Positions 1 through 13,100 of a stretch of DNA of 64,000 bases are shown piece by piece; within the stretch, counting starts at the first letter, position 1, and the number at the start of each line of letters is the position of its first letter. Below the pieces are notes generated by a model. The model was not told the DNA's origin. It saw nothing but the letters and a program-made list of their open reading frames with translations, and did no database searches. The position numbers were made by a program, and so were the translations under genes. The stretch is from Breviolum minutum Mf 1.05b.01 (taxonomy: Eukaryota; Sar; Dinophyceae; Suessiales; Symbiodiniaceae), in contig DF241040.1 in assembly GCA_000507305.1 (NCBI GenBank), forward strand, positions 26,990 to 90,989, in the 5' to 3' direction.

Positions 1-187
1 CGGACCAAACTCAGTTGATTTACCATACGCTATTCACTTGGTACGCAGGAGTACGCCAGCCTAGTACTAAGAACTAAGAACTAAGATTCCTCAGAACTCT
101 TGGGTGGAATCTTAGTACCAGGCTGGTACGCGTACTCCTGCGTACCAAGTGAATAGCATATGTTAAATAAACTAAGTTTGTTCCAAT
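1..187. repeat. Long imperfect hairpin (foldback/MITE-like element)
   Basis: Two arms, about 1-72 and 111-187, are near-perfect reverse complements. The core GCTATTCACTTGGTACGCAG at 29-48 is repeated inverted at about 135-154. The loop has a short tandem of GAACTAA. Similarity reaches position 1, so the element may begin outside the window. No coding capacity was seen; a non-autonomous foldback element is the simplest reading. Confidence 0.75.
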
Positions 188-752
188 ACACTTATACCGT
201 ATACCTATATGGTACCCCCTCTTGAAAAAAACCAAGGCTTCGGGGAGAAAGAGCAAAAAATGCTTTAGAACCTCGTAAAAACCAGCAAAAACCTCCAAAA
301 AAAGGTAGATCTTTGGGGGGGGGGGGTAGCATATATATATATATACATGGAACATATGTAGTGTGTATATATAAATACATTTAACTTTGTATGATTCTAT
401 GATCCATTTCCACTCAACAACAAAACAAAGACTTCCAAAACGACCTCGATCCGCTCGTGGTCGTTGGGATTGGTTAAAGGATCCAACGGCACTGCCATTA
501 ACCTCGGCCAAAACCCCCAATGCCACGTCTCCCCCCAAGAAATACGGCCTTATTACTGTAAGAGATCATCAACCACCATCATCCCATATTGCAAAAAAAA
601 GGATGATGGGTGAGTTTCAACATTGGTCACGTTTGAAAAAACTGATATGGTAAGAAATTTCAGTTGAGGCTCCACTGGACGCGTCGAGATTGAAAGTTGG
701 GGGAAGTGTGTAGCTTTGTTAGAGGGGCGTCAGTTTAGCTTGAAAGGGGTTA

Positions 753-854
753 CACTCACTGAAACTAACATAGGCCCCTGAAAATAGGCCATCACAAAAG
801 GCTTTTTGTTCTTTTAACCACGGATTTTCAGGGGCTATGTTAGTTTCGGGGAGT
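753..854. repeat. MITE-like palindromic element, family B
   Basis: Terminal inverted repeats start CACTCACTGAAACTAACATAG and end in the reverse complement (CTATGTTAGTTTCGGGGAG), with an AT-rich centre. Related copies or fragments occur at about 12517-12612, 26588-26680, 32416-32508, 43277-43330 and 62279-62345. Confidence 0.7.
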
Positions 855-1103
855 TGATGTTTGGTGAAATTTGAAACTGATGTTGTTACCAAGGATGTGC
901 GATGTGCCTTGTGATGGAATATAGAATGAATGAACAGAATGACATGTTTTGATGCAGGTACAAAAATAAAATATATAGTGGCTATTCAAAGCTGTCAGAA
1001 AAAAAAACATATATCTTTGATGAGATCCTTTATCTTAATCCATCATCATTAGTTGCCAAAACTTTTTTCTTGATCCGATCTTCCGAATCACTTCCTGTTG
1101 TAT

Positions 1104-1216
1104 ATCTGGGTGTTTCCAAAAATACGGGTACCCCAAAATGGATGGCTTATAATGGAAAACCCTATTAAAATGGATGATTTGGGTGGAAAACCCCTAATTT
1201 TCGGAAACATCCATAT
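1104..1216. repeat. MITE-like palindromic element, family A
   Basis: About 110 bp with inverted ends of the form TGGGTGTTTCC...GGAAACATCCA. The inside carries CCCCAAAATGGATGG, then ATAATGGAAAACCCTATTAA, then GGATGATTTGG. The same layout recurs at 28795-28909, 60130-60236 and, truncated, 60736-60822. Confidence 0.8.
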
Positions 1217-1964
1217 CTATTCATCTTCTCTCTGGATTTCCCTGGATTTCATCCAAGAAGCTTGCTCATCGTTCTGAAGTACTCCGATTGAAGAAGTGTC
1301 CATCGCACCCCAAAAAATCCAGGAGCCAATCTCAAGTCCTAGGCCCAAAAATCCCGAAAAAGTCCCAGGATCCTTTTGGGAAAGGCACGGGGGAAAACCC
1401 CGGAAATCTCCTGAAATTCTCCATTTTTCAAAACAGAAAAAACAAGTGGAAGGATCAACTGTGATTCTGATTCATTGCATGGCAAGTCCACAAATGCCAC
1501 AATTGAGAGTTTCTATGCGGTCTTCCGATGAATTATAAGGGTTATTGAAACACAAAGAAACACCCCAGTGCTTTTTTTGGGATCTGGGATCCAATGGGAC
1601 CCCCCCATCTGTTCCGGTGGAAAAATCCTTAAGCTCCTTCGGAGGTTCAGAAATCACCCACTGAAAAAGGCCTATGAAAGTTTTTCGCGCACAACGACAG
1701 AATGTTTTTCTTAGACGTTAGTTTAAATCAGACATTACAAAGAAAGTAATTTGAATCCAAAAATGCTATCTAAATTCTATGCTGGTGACAAGTTCTTGCC
1801 ATTTCATCAACAGTCTGATCTTTCATGTACCGAGAAGCGTTGGGAAAACCATCTTCTGGTGCCCGACGGACTTGTCGCGACCTTAAACGGTGTCAAGGAC
1901 ATGGGAACTGTTTGCTTTAAGGAGTTTGGGGGGGGGGGGTGCTGGACTTCTTTTTTGTGGGTCT

Positions 1965-2066
1965 TTGTTATTCATTGTTGTTGCTTGCTTGCTTCTTTGC
2001 TTGTTGCTGGTGGGTTGCTTGTTGCTGGTTGGTTGCTTGTTGCTTGCTTGTTGGTTGTTGCTGCAA
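1965..2066. repeat. Low-complexity TTGC/TTGG-rich tract
   Basis: Degenerate repeats of TTGC and TTGG. They keep more than one frame open and create a spurious Leu/Val/Ala-rich reading frame. Confidence 0.8.
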
Positions 2067-4156
2067 TGTATGATTCATTGTCTTGGATTGACCATGTTCC
2101 TTTAATTCTCCCAGCATCTCAACAAAGTCCTGCCTGGTGGACCGAAATGGGAAAACTCCTCCGGAAAACCCCCTCCCTAGTGATGGTGTCGGATCATTGG
2201 AGAGTACTGGGTCAAAATACTTGTATTTTCCTATTCCTCAAAGAAATACGATTGATAAACAAAATCCTATCCCAGTTGCCCGAATGGTTGCACCACTTCA
2301 ACCAATGGCATATTGACACCCGTATCATTTGGTCTATGATTGTGTCCATCAACAGTATCATTGAGTAATTAGGCAACCACAGTTATTGGGTAAATGGATT
2401 TTCATGACCCCAATTATCTCACCCAAAGGTTTCATGCATGTCATTTACTGATGGATTTTGCAAGGTTTTCTTCGGGGTGATGTTTACCTAACACGGAAGT
2501 TTCATCAGTGAATCCCACCTTAGTACCTTGTGGTACAAATGGTGGCTGTTCCATTAAGACAACAAGTGTACTATAGAGGTTCACAAACTTTTCACACCAA
2601 ATTTTGCCAATCCTGTTAGTTGTCCAATGTAAGGGTTCATCGCTGTATTGATTCAATCTCATCCAAAAATCTACTGTTGAATGTTTTATCACCGTGTCTA
2701 AATTTCGGTGAGAGCCCTTAAAGGTAAATGAATACACCTTTTTCCTGGACCAACGGAAGGAAGAACAAGCTCAACTTTTCTTTGAGGAATCTTATGACAA
2801 CATGTGGATTCTTGGAAGCTAAAAGTAATTGGCCGGGCAAATTCTGGGGTTATCTTACTTGATCCTCAATTTACCTTCCGGCCATCTAAATATTAGCTGG
2901 CCGAAAAAAAAAAAAAACACGATGAAAGGGAACGCTGTGTTCGCTAGCCCGCTGTGCTAGTTGGTAGTTTCAACCTCGTGATTGAAACATATATAATATA
3001 TACTACGAATGATGTTTGGAACTTCCAGGCCTTTTTTTGGGATGGCTAATAAAATCGACGTTTCGAAAACGAAGAAACACCCAGTGCTCTGCCTTTGCAA
3101 CCAAGTCGCGGAGCGACCGGACTGTTGGGTGGTGAAGGCGTACCCAGCTGGGCAGGTCAACGGTGAAACACCCAAGGGGGATGTGTTGCAATGGTTCAAA
3201 CGATCAAAAAAAACACCAGATCACCTCAGTGAAGCGGTAGGACAATGGGAAAAATGGACATTTCAAATTGAACTATGAGATTCTGAGATGGATTCGGCAG
3301 AATCGAAATTGAAAGACCTTTTTGTTTGGTGGCACCATGCACACTTTGACCAGCCATTTTACAAACGGAACTTGGAGTTTTGACAGGATTGGTTTTCTCG
3401 TGGTGTTTCCGAACCACTTGGATTCACATCAAAACTCGGATTGCTATTACTATCAGGGATTCTGAATCTGCCCGGAAATTGTGAATTGTTCGGAATGAGA
3501 AGCCTCCGAGATCATTGTCTGTTCAACTGGGAATGAGGAAGGGCAAGAACAAAATGCCCCAAACCTTCCAATATCCTGTTAGATTCGGGGGGTTAAGCGT
3601 TAAGTGTTACTGTAAGTATTCTGTCAAACCCCCATTCCTAGACCAACTCAACTTCAAGTGACTTGCAATTAAAAATACATCCCAGGTGCTTCAACATCAC
3701 TTGCCAGGAAGCATCTCCCATCGTTGCTGACCCAAGTTGAAGATTTGAAGAAAAAAACCTCTGTAAAAACCCCTCAAAGCGCGTTTTTTGAACTTTGATA
3801 AAATTCAAAAACCAAACAAAACAAAGATTTCGGGGGTGATCAATTTCGATCTTCGAAGAAGAATTGGCCCCAAGCCTCTGCTGGGCTCGGTCGCTGTAAA
3901 CGACCTGAGTGAGCCACATGGGGAATTGCACGATCTTTTGGGAAAAGTAGGTGGGATCCAGATGTTGATTATAATACCATACCATCTATTTTGTATAATT
4001 ATAACTCACATAAACAAAATGCATGAAACAAACATCCATAAATCAAACCCCACCTCCCGAGGACTGGCGTCGGTTGAAGAGCGCCGAGAGAAGATTGGTT
4101 CCTCCGCCGACGGATGAGGGACCAAGTATCGACTGCTGAAAGTGTATCCAAAGGTG

Positions 4157-4266
4157 TATATGGGTGTTTCCGAAAATAGTGGTACCCCCAAAACACCCCA
4201 AAATGATCATTTTTAGTAGGAAAATCCATGGTTGTTGGGTACCAGGATTTTAGGAACCCCCCATAT
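4157..4266. repeat. MITE-like palindromic element, family A, second subtype
   Basis: Same outer inverted repeats as family A (TGGGTGTTTCCGAAAATAG) but a different centre: AAATGATCATTTTTAGTAGG, then CCATGGTTGTTGGGTACC. A second copy of this subtype is at 26094-26201. Shared ends with two different centres suggest two non-autonomous subfamilies moved by one transposase. Confidence 0.8.
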
Positions 4267-6359
4267 CCTAAGGAATGGTATATTTGCAACTGTTCTGCAC
4301 GCTGCTGCTTGTATCATGTCGACTTTTTATAAAAAACTCTGAAATTCAGAACCACAAAAGATCACACACTTTCGCAAGCAGTCTCGCCTTGCAAAGACAC
4401 AATGGGATCTCACATTTTTGCGCTCAGATTCCATCAAAACGGAAACATTTGGAATATCATTTGGAAAGCCTCACCGGACCATTTCCTTTCGGTTTCTGGC
4501 TGCTGCCTAGATTGGAACTGGAAGAAGCGGATGTCACTTCACCTTTCAAATGGATTTGTGGTGGGGCTGGGGCTTTCAAGGAATGTGAGGACAAACTTCA
4601 TGAAAAGAAGTCAAAAATGCTTGGATTCTAAAGCACCAGGTCCTGTTCACCAGAAGTTTTGGCGTCTTCAAGAAAACTGGTACTTCAGTGTTTTTTAGAT
4701 TCTGAAAGATCTTTACTCACTTGTGCCATGCCAACAGATCTCCAATAAGACTAAGAACATAGAAGTGCAATCACCAAGCAGCCACAACCAGTAAGACTTC
4801 AAGGGAATGCTTGGTAATTCATATGCCGTTAAACTGTGTACGGTTGATTTTGGTGAGAATATTGAGTGGAACTCACCCAAACGGCTATCGAAAACTTGCG
4901 GAACATGGGTTCACCCAAAAATCAATGTCCTCACGAACTACCATGGTGGGTTCGAAAAAGACTTAGCACCAGACCTGCTGCGGGTGTAGCTCCTTCTTCT
5001 GCGCCTGTGCGAAGTTGAATGACATTTTTTGGTTGCTTTCAACCTTTCCTATTCGAATTAACCTTGAAAAGAACTTGAACGTTTTTTTTTGGGGAAGAAG
5101 TCAACCTGTGAGAATGTCAATCGAATTTCTCTCTGCCAGCAAAGGTGTTAGGGGTTTTGATGCAGCATGGGCCGTTATCAGTGGCACATGGAAAACAATG
5201 GAGGGAAACAAGTGATGAGACATGAAAGACATCAACACTTTTCACCTTGAGTTTCCAACCCACAAACTTCCAAAACCCATAAAATTCCCCTTGTCTTTCC
5301 AAAGAAAAAACGATCGAAAAATCGCTTTACATGCAGCATCTCCAAAAAACGCATCTTGAACATGTATCGGAAACCAGCGGAAACTAAATCATCTTTGCCT
5401 TGATGCAATCCTTCCTACTTGGATGGTTAGACTCTCACTTCTTAAATGAACAGGAAAGATCTGTACTTTTTTGGTGTTCAACGTGTCACTGAAATTTCAC
5501 CCAAATCGTGCAGGTACCAATGGAGCCTGAGTCAACTGGAACTTTGGACTCCTGGGAATCAATGGGAATTTCAGTCAACCAGTGCCATATGGCGAATGGT
5601 GCTTTTCCTATCAATCTGCAGGTTGGTGTTTTGCTTCAAAAGTGCTTGAAGTTGAATGTACAAGTATCCTTCAGAACCTGCTTCTTTCAATCAAGTGGGG
5701 GGGATGTTCGTTTAGAAACGAGATTGGCGCAACCCCAAAAAAAATGAAAGAAACAGCACATTCATTTGAAATCACCAATGAAATCACCAGTTGATACCCA
5801 ATTCTCCCCACTTTTTGCCGACAAATTGTCAATTATTTGTGGTAGGATTCGCCCAAATGCAACCCTTCCCAACCCACAAGACCTCCTCCAAGACTGAGGA
5901 TGAGGAACCTTTGAACGCTCCGTTTCTTTTTGGATTTTTTGGGATGGCAATTGTAGAGAGGATTGAAAGTTGGTGATGTATAAACTATAGGCTATAGGAT
6001 GATATATACCTTCATATTCTTAGAATTAGATCTGTTTTATACATCTTTGGATATGAAACTCATATAACATAACTATATCAAGGTCTTTTGGAAGCTTTAG
6101 AACCTAAGCTAAAATTACCAAATTTCTATGTTGAAAATCTAGATAGAAACATCCAAGATTTACTACGATTATGACAACTCCGAGTCGATCAAAGTTTAGG
6201 GCTTTTTGCCTTTGAAGCTGCATATCCTTGCATTGGCCGAAATTTGACCTCATGCCTTATCTGCTGATCTTTACGGCCAAAAATTCACCGAGAACATCCC
6301 TTGAAACTTCCCATCTTCTGAAAAAACTTGGCTCAAAAGTCTTGATTCTCAAAACTTGC

Positions 6360-7516
6360 CTGGAACGGTTCCAGCTTGAAGAAAGTCAGGATGACTCGTG
6401 TTGATGTAAGCCATCCTTGAGGCTTCAGGAGGAAAACCAGCATGAACAAAAGAGGAAACAACATCGTCTTCTGGGAGAGAGTCGGGGTGGGAAGGAATTT
6501 TTTGAAACCTCTGAAATTGGGGGAATTTCCCATTTCTTCACCAAACATGCGCAAAAACAACTGAAGATCTTTCGGAACAAACAAGTTTTGATCCTCTTTC
6601 CTTGTGTCTTGATTCCTAGGACTGTGCAACAAATGGTTTCCTGGTAATCAAAAAAACATTACCAACTGTAAGTAACCGACACCAACAACTGAGAGTATCA
6701 ATAAAAATCATGATTCCCACAAATTACACTCACTCATTATTATATAGCGTTTTTTGTCATATGAACTTATGACCATTTTGTTTGCACTTCTGACCATCCC
6801 CGTTTGACGGCGTTTGCTTCCAAGATTCTCAATTTGCACCAGGTCCCGAATCATCGCCATGGTCGGTTCCAAACATCGACGCAAGATGTCGCGCACCACC
6901 TGAGGATGGGAGAAAACTGAACGAAGGGTTGCGCGTTTTTGGGGGAATGTCTTTGGGAAGCAACACCTCTTTGCAAGGTTAAAAAGATGTTCTAAGTTGA
7001 AAGGCAAATTACTTTCAAAAAAAAAACAGATGTCACTGTGAAGTCATCTTGATATTTTGTTCTTGCTTATGCACCTTCAGAACAGTTCCCCATGAATTTT
7101 TCACCACCGCCTCAACTTAGAAGTTTGCAGAGCCAGAGAAGTGTGTCCAGTGAATCCGACAAAATCTCCATATATTTGCATTCTTTGATTCCCACCAAAA
7201 TGGGTCCCATTTAATGACCCCTGATAAAAAAGTCACCACAACCCTTCCAACGTTCCAACGCATCAATCAACGGTCCCATCCCCGGGAAGCACCGCAAAGA
7301 TCTGGTCGCGCAAGCGCACGAAGCGGCGAAACCTCAGCGTCAACTGGAAGCCTCAGGCTTTAAGACCCTAACAAACCTGAGGGATATACAGCTGGTTTTT
7401 TCGTGCAGATTTTTGTTCCTGTGTTTTTCTTGACGCCTCCCAATGGTTTTTTGTTTTTCTCAAATTCAGGCTACCATTCCTTCCATCTTTACACAAACAC
7501 ACCTTTATGTTTAAAA

Positions 7517-7547
<31 letters not shown>

Positions 7548-10077
7548 CAATAACAACAAACAACCCACCCAAAAAAATGGAGAGGCTTCCAATCATTGCT
7601 GGGGGTTGGAGTTTTTCGCCATGCCATGCCATGCCATGTGCAGCTGGGCAACTCTGGAAGTTCAGAGAGAAGCAAGACACGTTGCAACCTGAGAACTCCG
7701 CTGGGTTGCCAGCTGGCTGCCAATTGGGGGCCCCCGTTGGGTCCATGGGTTGGTCCTTTTTTTTGGTTTTTTTGGAGAATCCTTAGGCATCCAGTCATAT
7801 CCTCAGCTGATGATTGGGGTGTCCAATCACCTCCTCAGCATTGTATTTAGGTTCCACTACCATTCTCAGAAGGTGATTGGATTTCCAGGGAATGTTCCTA
7901 TGGATTAAATTTCAAATACGTGGGTTTTATCATGAAAGACATGAAGATGTCACACAAATTGAAGGGAGAAATCATGAGTTTCCGTTTTACGGAAGGATTT
8001 GCGACGTTTCCTTTACCCACAAATTCACCAAACAACCAAATCTGCCCACATTTCCCACACGAGCAACTCGTCGAAGACCAGTTCGGCACATTGCAAGGAG
8101 GGCGCCTATCATCGAGGTCTTGGGTGAGGCTGCGGGCCAACAGGAAAACATGAACAGCATCATTCTATTGTGGGCAACTCTGGATGGTCTTGAGGGGTGA
8201 CAATTCATGAAAATTCATCTGGCAAGTTAGTGTTTTTCAAGTAGTTCCAACTTTTCCAAAAAAAGGGAAGCCTTTTTATACCTATCTTGGTGGAGAAAAA
8301 ATAAACCACACTGGGTGGAAGTGCGCATTGATGCATTGGATGGTCTTCATCCTCACAAAAAGCGACAAGCAGTTGCGGTTGTTGTGGTTGTTGCTGTTAT
8401 CGTCGCATGTCAACCACGAGTTGGAGTTCGGCAGAAAACAGTTCATGCTGAATCTAAGTCAATGAGTAGAACCTTCATTCCACAGCTCCTTTTTCAGATG
8501 ATTCCCCTTCCCGTTTCCCATCCTACGAAAATACCTACCTGGTAGCCTCAACTAATTTTTTTGAGCGGATATGTGGATGGAACACCCCAATTGAAACAAG
8601 CATTTTTTTGAATGGCCTCGACCTTCCGCATTCCCACCTGAAGTTTGGCCACTTGCCGCTTCACCAAAAGCTCAAAGGCAGACTGCATTGGCGTTCGCTC
8701 ATGGGGGATTGCTTCATGGTTGGGATGTAAAACAAGATGTTGAAGTTCACCAAAGTGCACCTTTTGGCGTCTATTTGAAACTCATTATTCCTTTGAAAAG
8801 GATGTGATATAATTCAAAATGCATTTTTTTGATGACAACCGCCACTTGTGATGTTTCTACACGCCCAACAAACAACACATGGAACCAAACACAATACCAC
8901 TCTGGAAAGGGAGAAAAAAAACCCTAGAATTTTAACCATCAACTTTTGGGTTCCAGAAAAAAATCCAACATGCAATGGAGGCGTTTCTAAACCACTGAAG
9001 AGTAGGATTCCTTTTTTGAAGACATAAACATCCCGACTTCCCCCCAAAAAGGGGGAAGGATCCAAACATGAAGGCCCTTCTTACTAAACCTGTCCTGGAA
9101 AAAAAAAAGACAAGTGGACCTACTCTGAAATGACTTGGTTTCTTTCACCCCCCCGTTTCAAACCGGTCCAACAAAAAACAACAAGGAAAACTCCCAACCT
9201 TTTGACTTCACTCCCAACTATTGGTGCTTTTTCGTTGGCTCCTCAGGGATGAAGAGATTCGCCCGAGGCCCTGTGGCATTTCGAATGGCTCGGCCAATCT
9301 CAACCTTGGGAGAAATAAAAAAACACATGGATTAGGGGGAACAACATGGGATGCTTAAAACAATAAACGAATGATTTTTCAAAAACGAAGTTGTCCTAAA
9401 CAGATTATCTAGTAGAAAATTCCATCAAGGTCTTATTCAACATTAGCTCAGGCGTTTTCGAAATCTTTAAAATCATATCCTTTACTTTGAAACTGCCATG
9501 GAGAAATGGATGGAGTGGCACTTTCTAAGTTCCAAATGAACCAAAGGTGACAAACAACGATTTTCTTTACCTCCGTCCTTTGTTCCTTGTGACCTTGTGT
9601 ACCTTGATCTTGCTGCAACACGAGTACAAAGCCATGACTTTGCAACAGGGGATCCTGTTGACAAACAGAATCATCCACCAGCTGAGGAGGAAAACACTGC
9701 AAGTGGTGGGGTGCCATATTACCTGATGCTGGATTTTGTAAATGAGCATAAGGGGATGTTTGTGCTAGACCACCATCAAGCATTGGAGAGAATAATTAAT
9801 GCTCGAGAAACGTGAGGATTGTGAACATCAGACCTCCCCTTTGACAGCTCCCAAGCTCCCAAAAGCTGCAACATCGGGGAAATAGCAAAGGACTGGCACC
9901 ACAAATCCAACGCCGGTGTCTGGTAAAACAAGAATTAATGGTTTTTTCTCCTGAGTGAAGTTCTGGTTGAATGCTTCTGATTCTGATTTTTCTGATTCTG
10001 GTCAAAGTGCAATCTTTGCACAAGTTATTCACCTTGGCAAATTGGATCATTTTTTGAAATAGCCAAAATTGGATTCC

Positions 10078-10108
<31 letters not shown>

Positions 10109-13100
10109 GTCATCATCATCGTCATCGTCATCATCGTCATCGTCATCGTCATCAACATCATCATCCACATCTATCATCATCCATGCAGAATAGACTAAAC
10201 CCCACAGCCAAAATTCCAAATCTGGACTAAGCTGCATCAGACAAGCCAGCAAAGGTATCGTAGTCACGAATGGTCCTTACAACGTTGGAGGATGTCTCTG
10301 CGGATCAGGAACGATGCAACCTTTTCTTAAATATTTGTATTTACTCATTGCAAAGGATATCTATGGTAATCTGACGCGATATGTCGGCTCACCCATTTTG
10401 TTTACTTTTTTAGTCCAAAATGGCAACTTTTATACCCCTGAGCTGGTGCAAAAAGTTCAGTGTGGGGAGTTTGGGAGAAAGGAGACGACACTTTATGGGG
10501 TTCCAGACTGCAATCTTGCAACGAGCCACGGCCCATCGGCAGCCGAAATTCATAGAGATCCATTTTGCAGCAAAATTTGACAAACATGTGCAAACTCTTG
10601 TGGAATTTCTCGTAGTCGTTTTAAAATCGTAGCTTCACCGCCACCCCGTCTCCACACTTTTGCATTAAGTGACTTTGCAAAGACATCGCGGAAGAGGTAG
10701 TCGATGCGCGCACGGCCCAACAATTGACCCGTGCCCTGGCAGAAATGGAAAGAAAATCATCTTCCCATTGAAAGTGAATGGCCCAAATGCGGCAAAAGCA
10801 CGCGACATAATTTTCACTTTTTGGGTTAGCGATTGGATTTATTACTTTTGGCCAATCTATTATTCAACTTTGACTTTGTGCTGGGTATCTCCTGGATCTT
10901 GATGGCTTCTCATACCCAGACATTTGAGCGAAACTCGTTCCAATGACCATGCCAAACATTTCCTTGTTTTCCCTCATGTTTCAAGGGATGTTGCGTTTGC
11001 TGGTTACTTTTATAAAAAACAACTATTTTCCGTGATTCTGATTCGCAATTCCGGAGGGCTGCCGAGCATCTGGCGATTTCGCCATATTGAAAAAACTGGT
11101 CACATTTGTAACAATCAACCATCAAATTTCAACTTTGCAGAAAAATCGCCTCAACATTTCAACTCTCCCAGAAATTGTCACCTCCATGGCCACTCCACTG
11201 GTCCAACGTCCCTCCACCGTGTCATCGAAACGTCCAGAGAACTTGGCGAACAAACTGAGCCTCGATGGGTGGAGGTTGCAGGGTCCAAGGTTGGAAATGG
11301 GCTGAGAAAGTTGTTGAACCAGGTTTTTTTGAACGTTTTTTCTATTTAGGGGCTTGCCAAGGGAACTGTGGGGGGAGTTAGCACCACTAAAAATTGGTGA
11401 TGAGATAGATGAATTTCAGTAGACAGTGGCACCAAGCTGCAGTAAGGTGCGACCCAAGCGACAAGAGTGCTCCTTTCTCACCAGCTGTCTGCCTGCAGAT
11501 CTACTACCCAAGGATTATGGAAGATAAGTTTTTGCCAATGTTGTTCTTGAGTTGACTCAAAACTCCCAGAAAATGAGTGCATGTGATTCCACAATTTCAA
11601 TCACTCAGACATCATACCTTATTCTGGTTTCGGTGTGTAAATGCTCAAAAAGGATCACCTCCAAAGCATGATAGCCGTTCCATGAGGAAAAAGATCCACC
11701 ATTTTCATCGGTTCCCTGAGTTTTTCATCTTGTGAAAACTTCAAGGGGCTTCGAACTTGGAAGAAGTATCTGATCTTCTATAGAGGTTTCTATGACATTC
11801 AATAATTCGAACATATCGCTGGTCCATTTGAAACCAATTCTCTCTTGGAATCCAAGAGAGTCATTTGTCTTCAGGTGGTCCAAACTCCCATAGAGACAAT
11901 CTTGCACCACCTAAAATGGATGAAAGTCAAACAAACATCCTCAGATAAACCAAAACTATCAAGCCAAAACTGCTTAGCCAAATGTTTTCATACATCAACT
12001 GTACATTAACTCCCACTCAGCCAATGGACCATGCAATAAAAAGTTTAGACTTCATTTTTCCTGCTAAGTGTCGCTAAGCATGTAACCCCTATATAAAGGT
12101 TCAACCGTTGGCCATTGGCTATATTAACTGTTCCATTCTTCGCGTTACCAGCCCCTGAAGCTTGCCTGTCCAGTGCTTCGCCATAGCCTTGTAACTCTGA
12201 CCTCACAAAGTCAACCCGAGAGAAAACGTTGAGAAAACCCATATTTTACATCATCAAATCACATCGAAGTTTGGTTTAGCAGCTTGGAGGCGATTTATTC
12301 CATTTCACCTTCACACACCAACAAACATCACATGTTGAATGAACAAACATCGTTTCAACCCATCCAAACAAATGTGAGGGATACATGCAACCTTGAAAAT
12401 TTCCACATGGATGCTGAAAAAGTGATTGTTTGGATCAGGTATTTCACTTCCAATATGAGCTAATTTGGGTATCCATGTCAAGGGAAAACTTTCCACAAGT
12501 CTGAAGGGCCCAAAAATTGAGAATACACCCCCGAAAACTAACATGGAACACAACCATGGGGGTTTGGAAGATAATGTTCCTTTCAACATGGGTGATTTTC
12601 AAAGTTCCGTGTTAGTTTTTGGTGAATATATCTGTTTATACAAAAAACCTTCCATCCTGAGTCGGTTTGCTCTTGAAATTCATGTCAAATATCCCAACAA
12701 ATTCATGTCCATTTGTGGCTCTCTCTTTTCATTGAGTAAATTTGCACCCGGAAAACAAACATGTAACCTGAAAAAGGCCCCTTGGAAACGGGAAAACCAT
12801 TATCACAACCACCAATTCTTGGGTGATTCCCGCCATTCGTTTTTTTTGGGGGGGAAAAACTTAAACCACCAAAAACTGACGCAGAAAAAAAAAAAACGTG
12901 AAACCCTCCAACTTCCAACGGATTCCAACGTGCCCCAAGTGGCTCCACATCCTGTGACATGCGTTTCGCCTGCTTGTTGACGCCAAGGTCGCAGGGTACA
13001 AGATGGGCCCCGATAAACCGGGTAGAAGAAGGGTTATCCCATTTAAGGCCATTTATAGGGGTTATAATAAGTCCATTTAATAACTAGTAGTAGAGGCCCA

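Larger units (their letters stand above)
188..6359. other. Left flank: repeats plus weak coding fragments
   Basis: No complete gene can be supported here. The stretch holds a G-run and an (AT)n tract at about 316-345, a TTGC-rich tract, and palindromic elements listed separately. Minus-strand pieces with coding character sit near 4052-4133 (Ser/Pro-rich), 3850-3910 and 3110-3165 (a frame reading TPSPPNSPVAPRL). They lie just downstream of the dynamin gene and could be its variable, proline/serine-rich C-terminal region, but phases could not be tied together. A 98-residue minus-strand open frame at 2441-2737 matches no family I know. A GTPase effector domain was looked for and not found. Confidence 0.4.

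Noticed and set aside
74..538. 154-codon open frame on the minus strand
   Set aside because: It runs through the hairpin at 1-187, a poly-G run and an (AT)n tract, so most of the peptide is repeat-derived. Only a short piece near 440-520 has any coding character.
1751..2368. 205-codon open frame on the plus strand
   Set aside because: Its middle is a TTGC-rich low-complexity tract, and the flanks have no family motif or splice context.
9796..10267. Met-rich and Asp-rich frames on the minus strand
   Set aside because: Produced by the (ATC)n microsatellite; dynamin exons flank the region on both sides.
11725..11910. Minus-strand stretch with coding look after an AG acceptor
   Set aside because: It lies between two dynamin exons that already join in phase (12201-12144 to 11301-11194) and has no place in the stalk.
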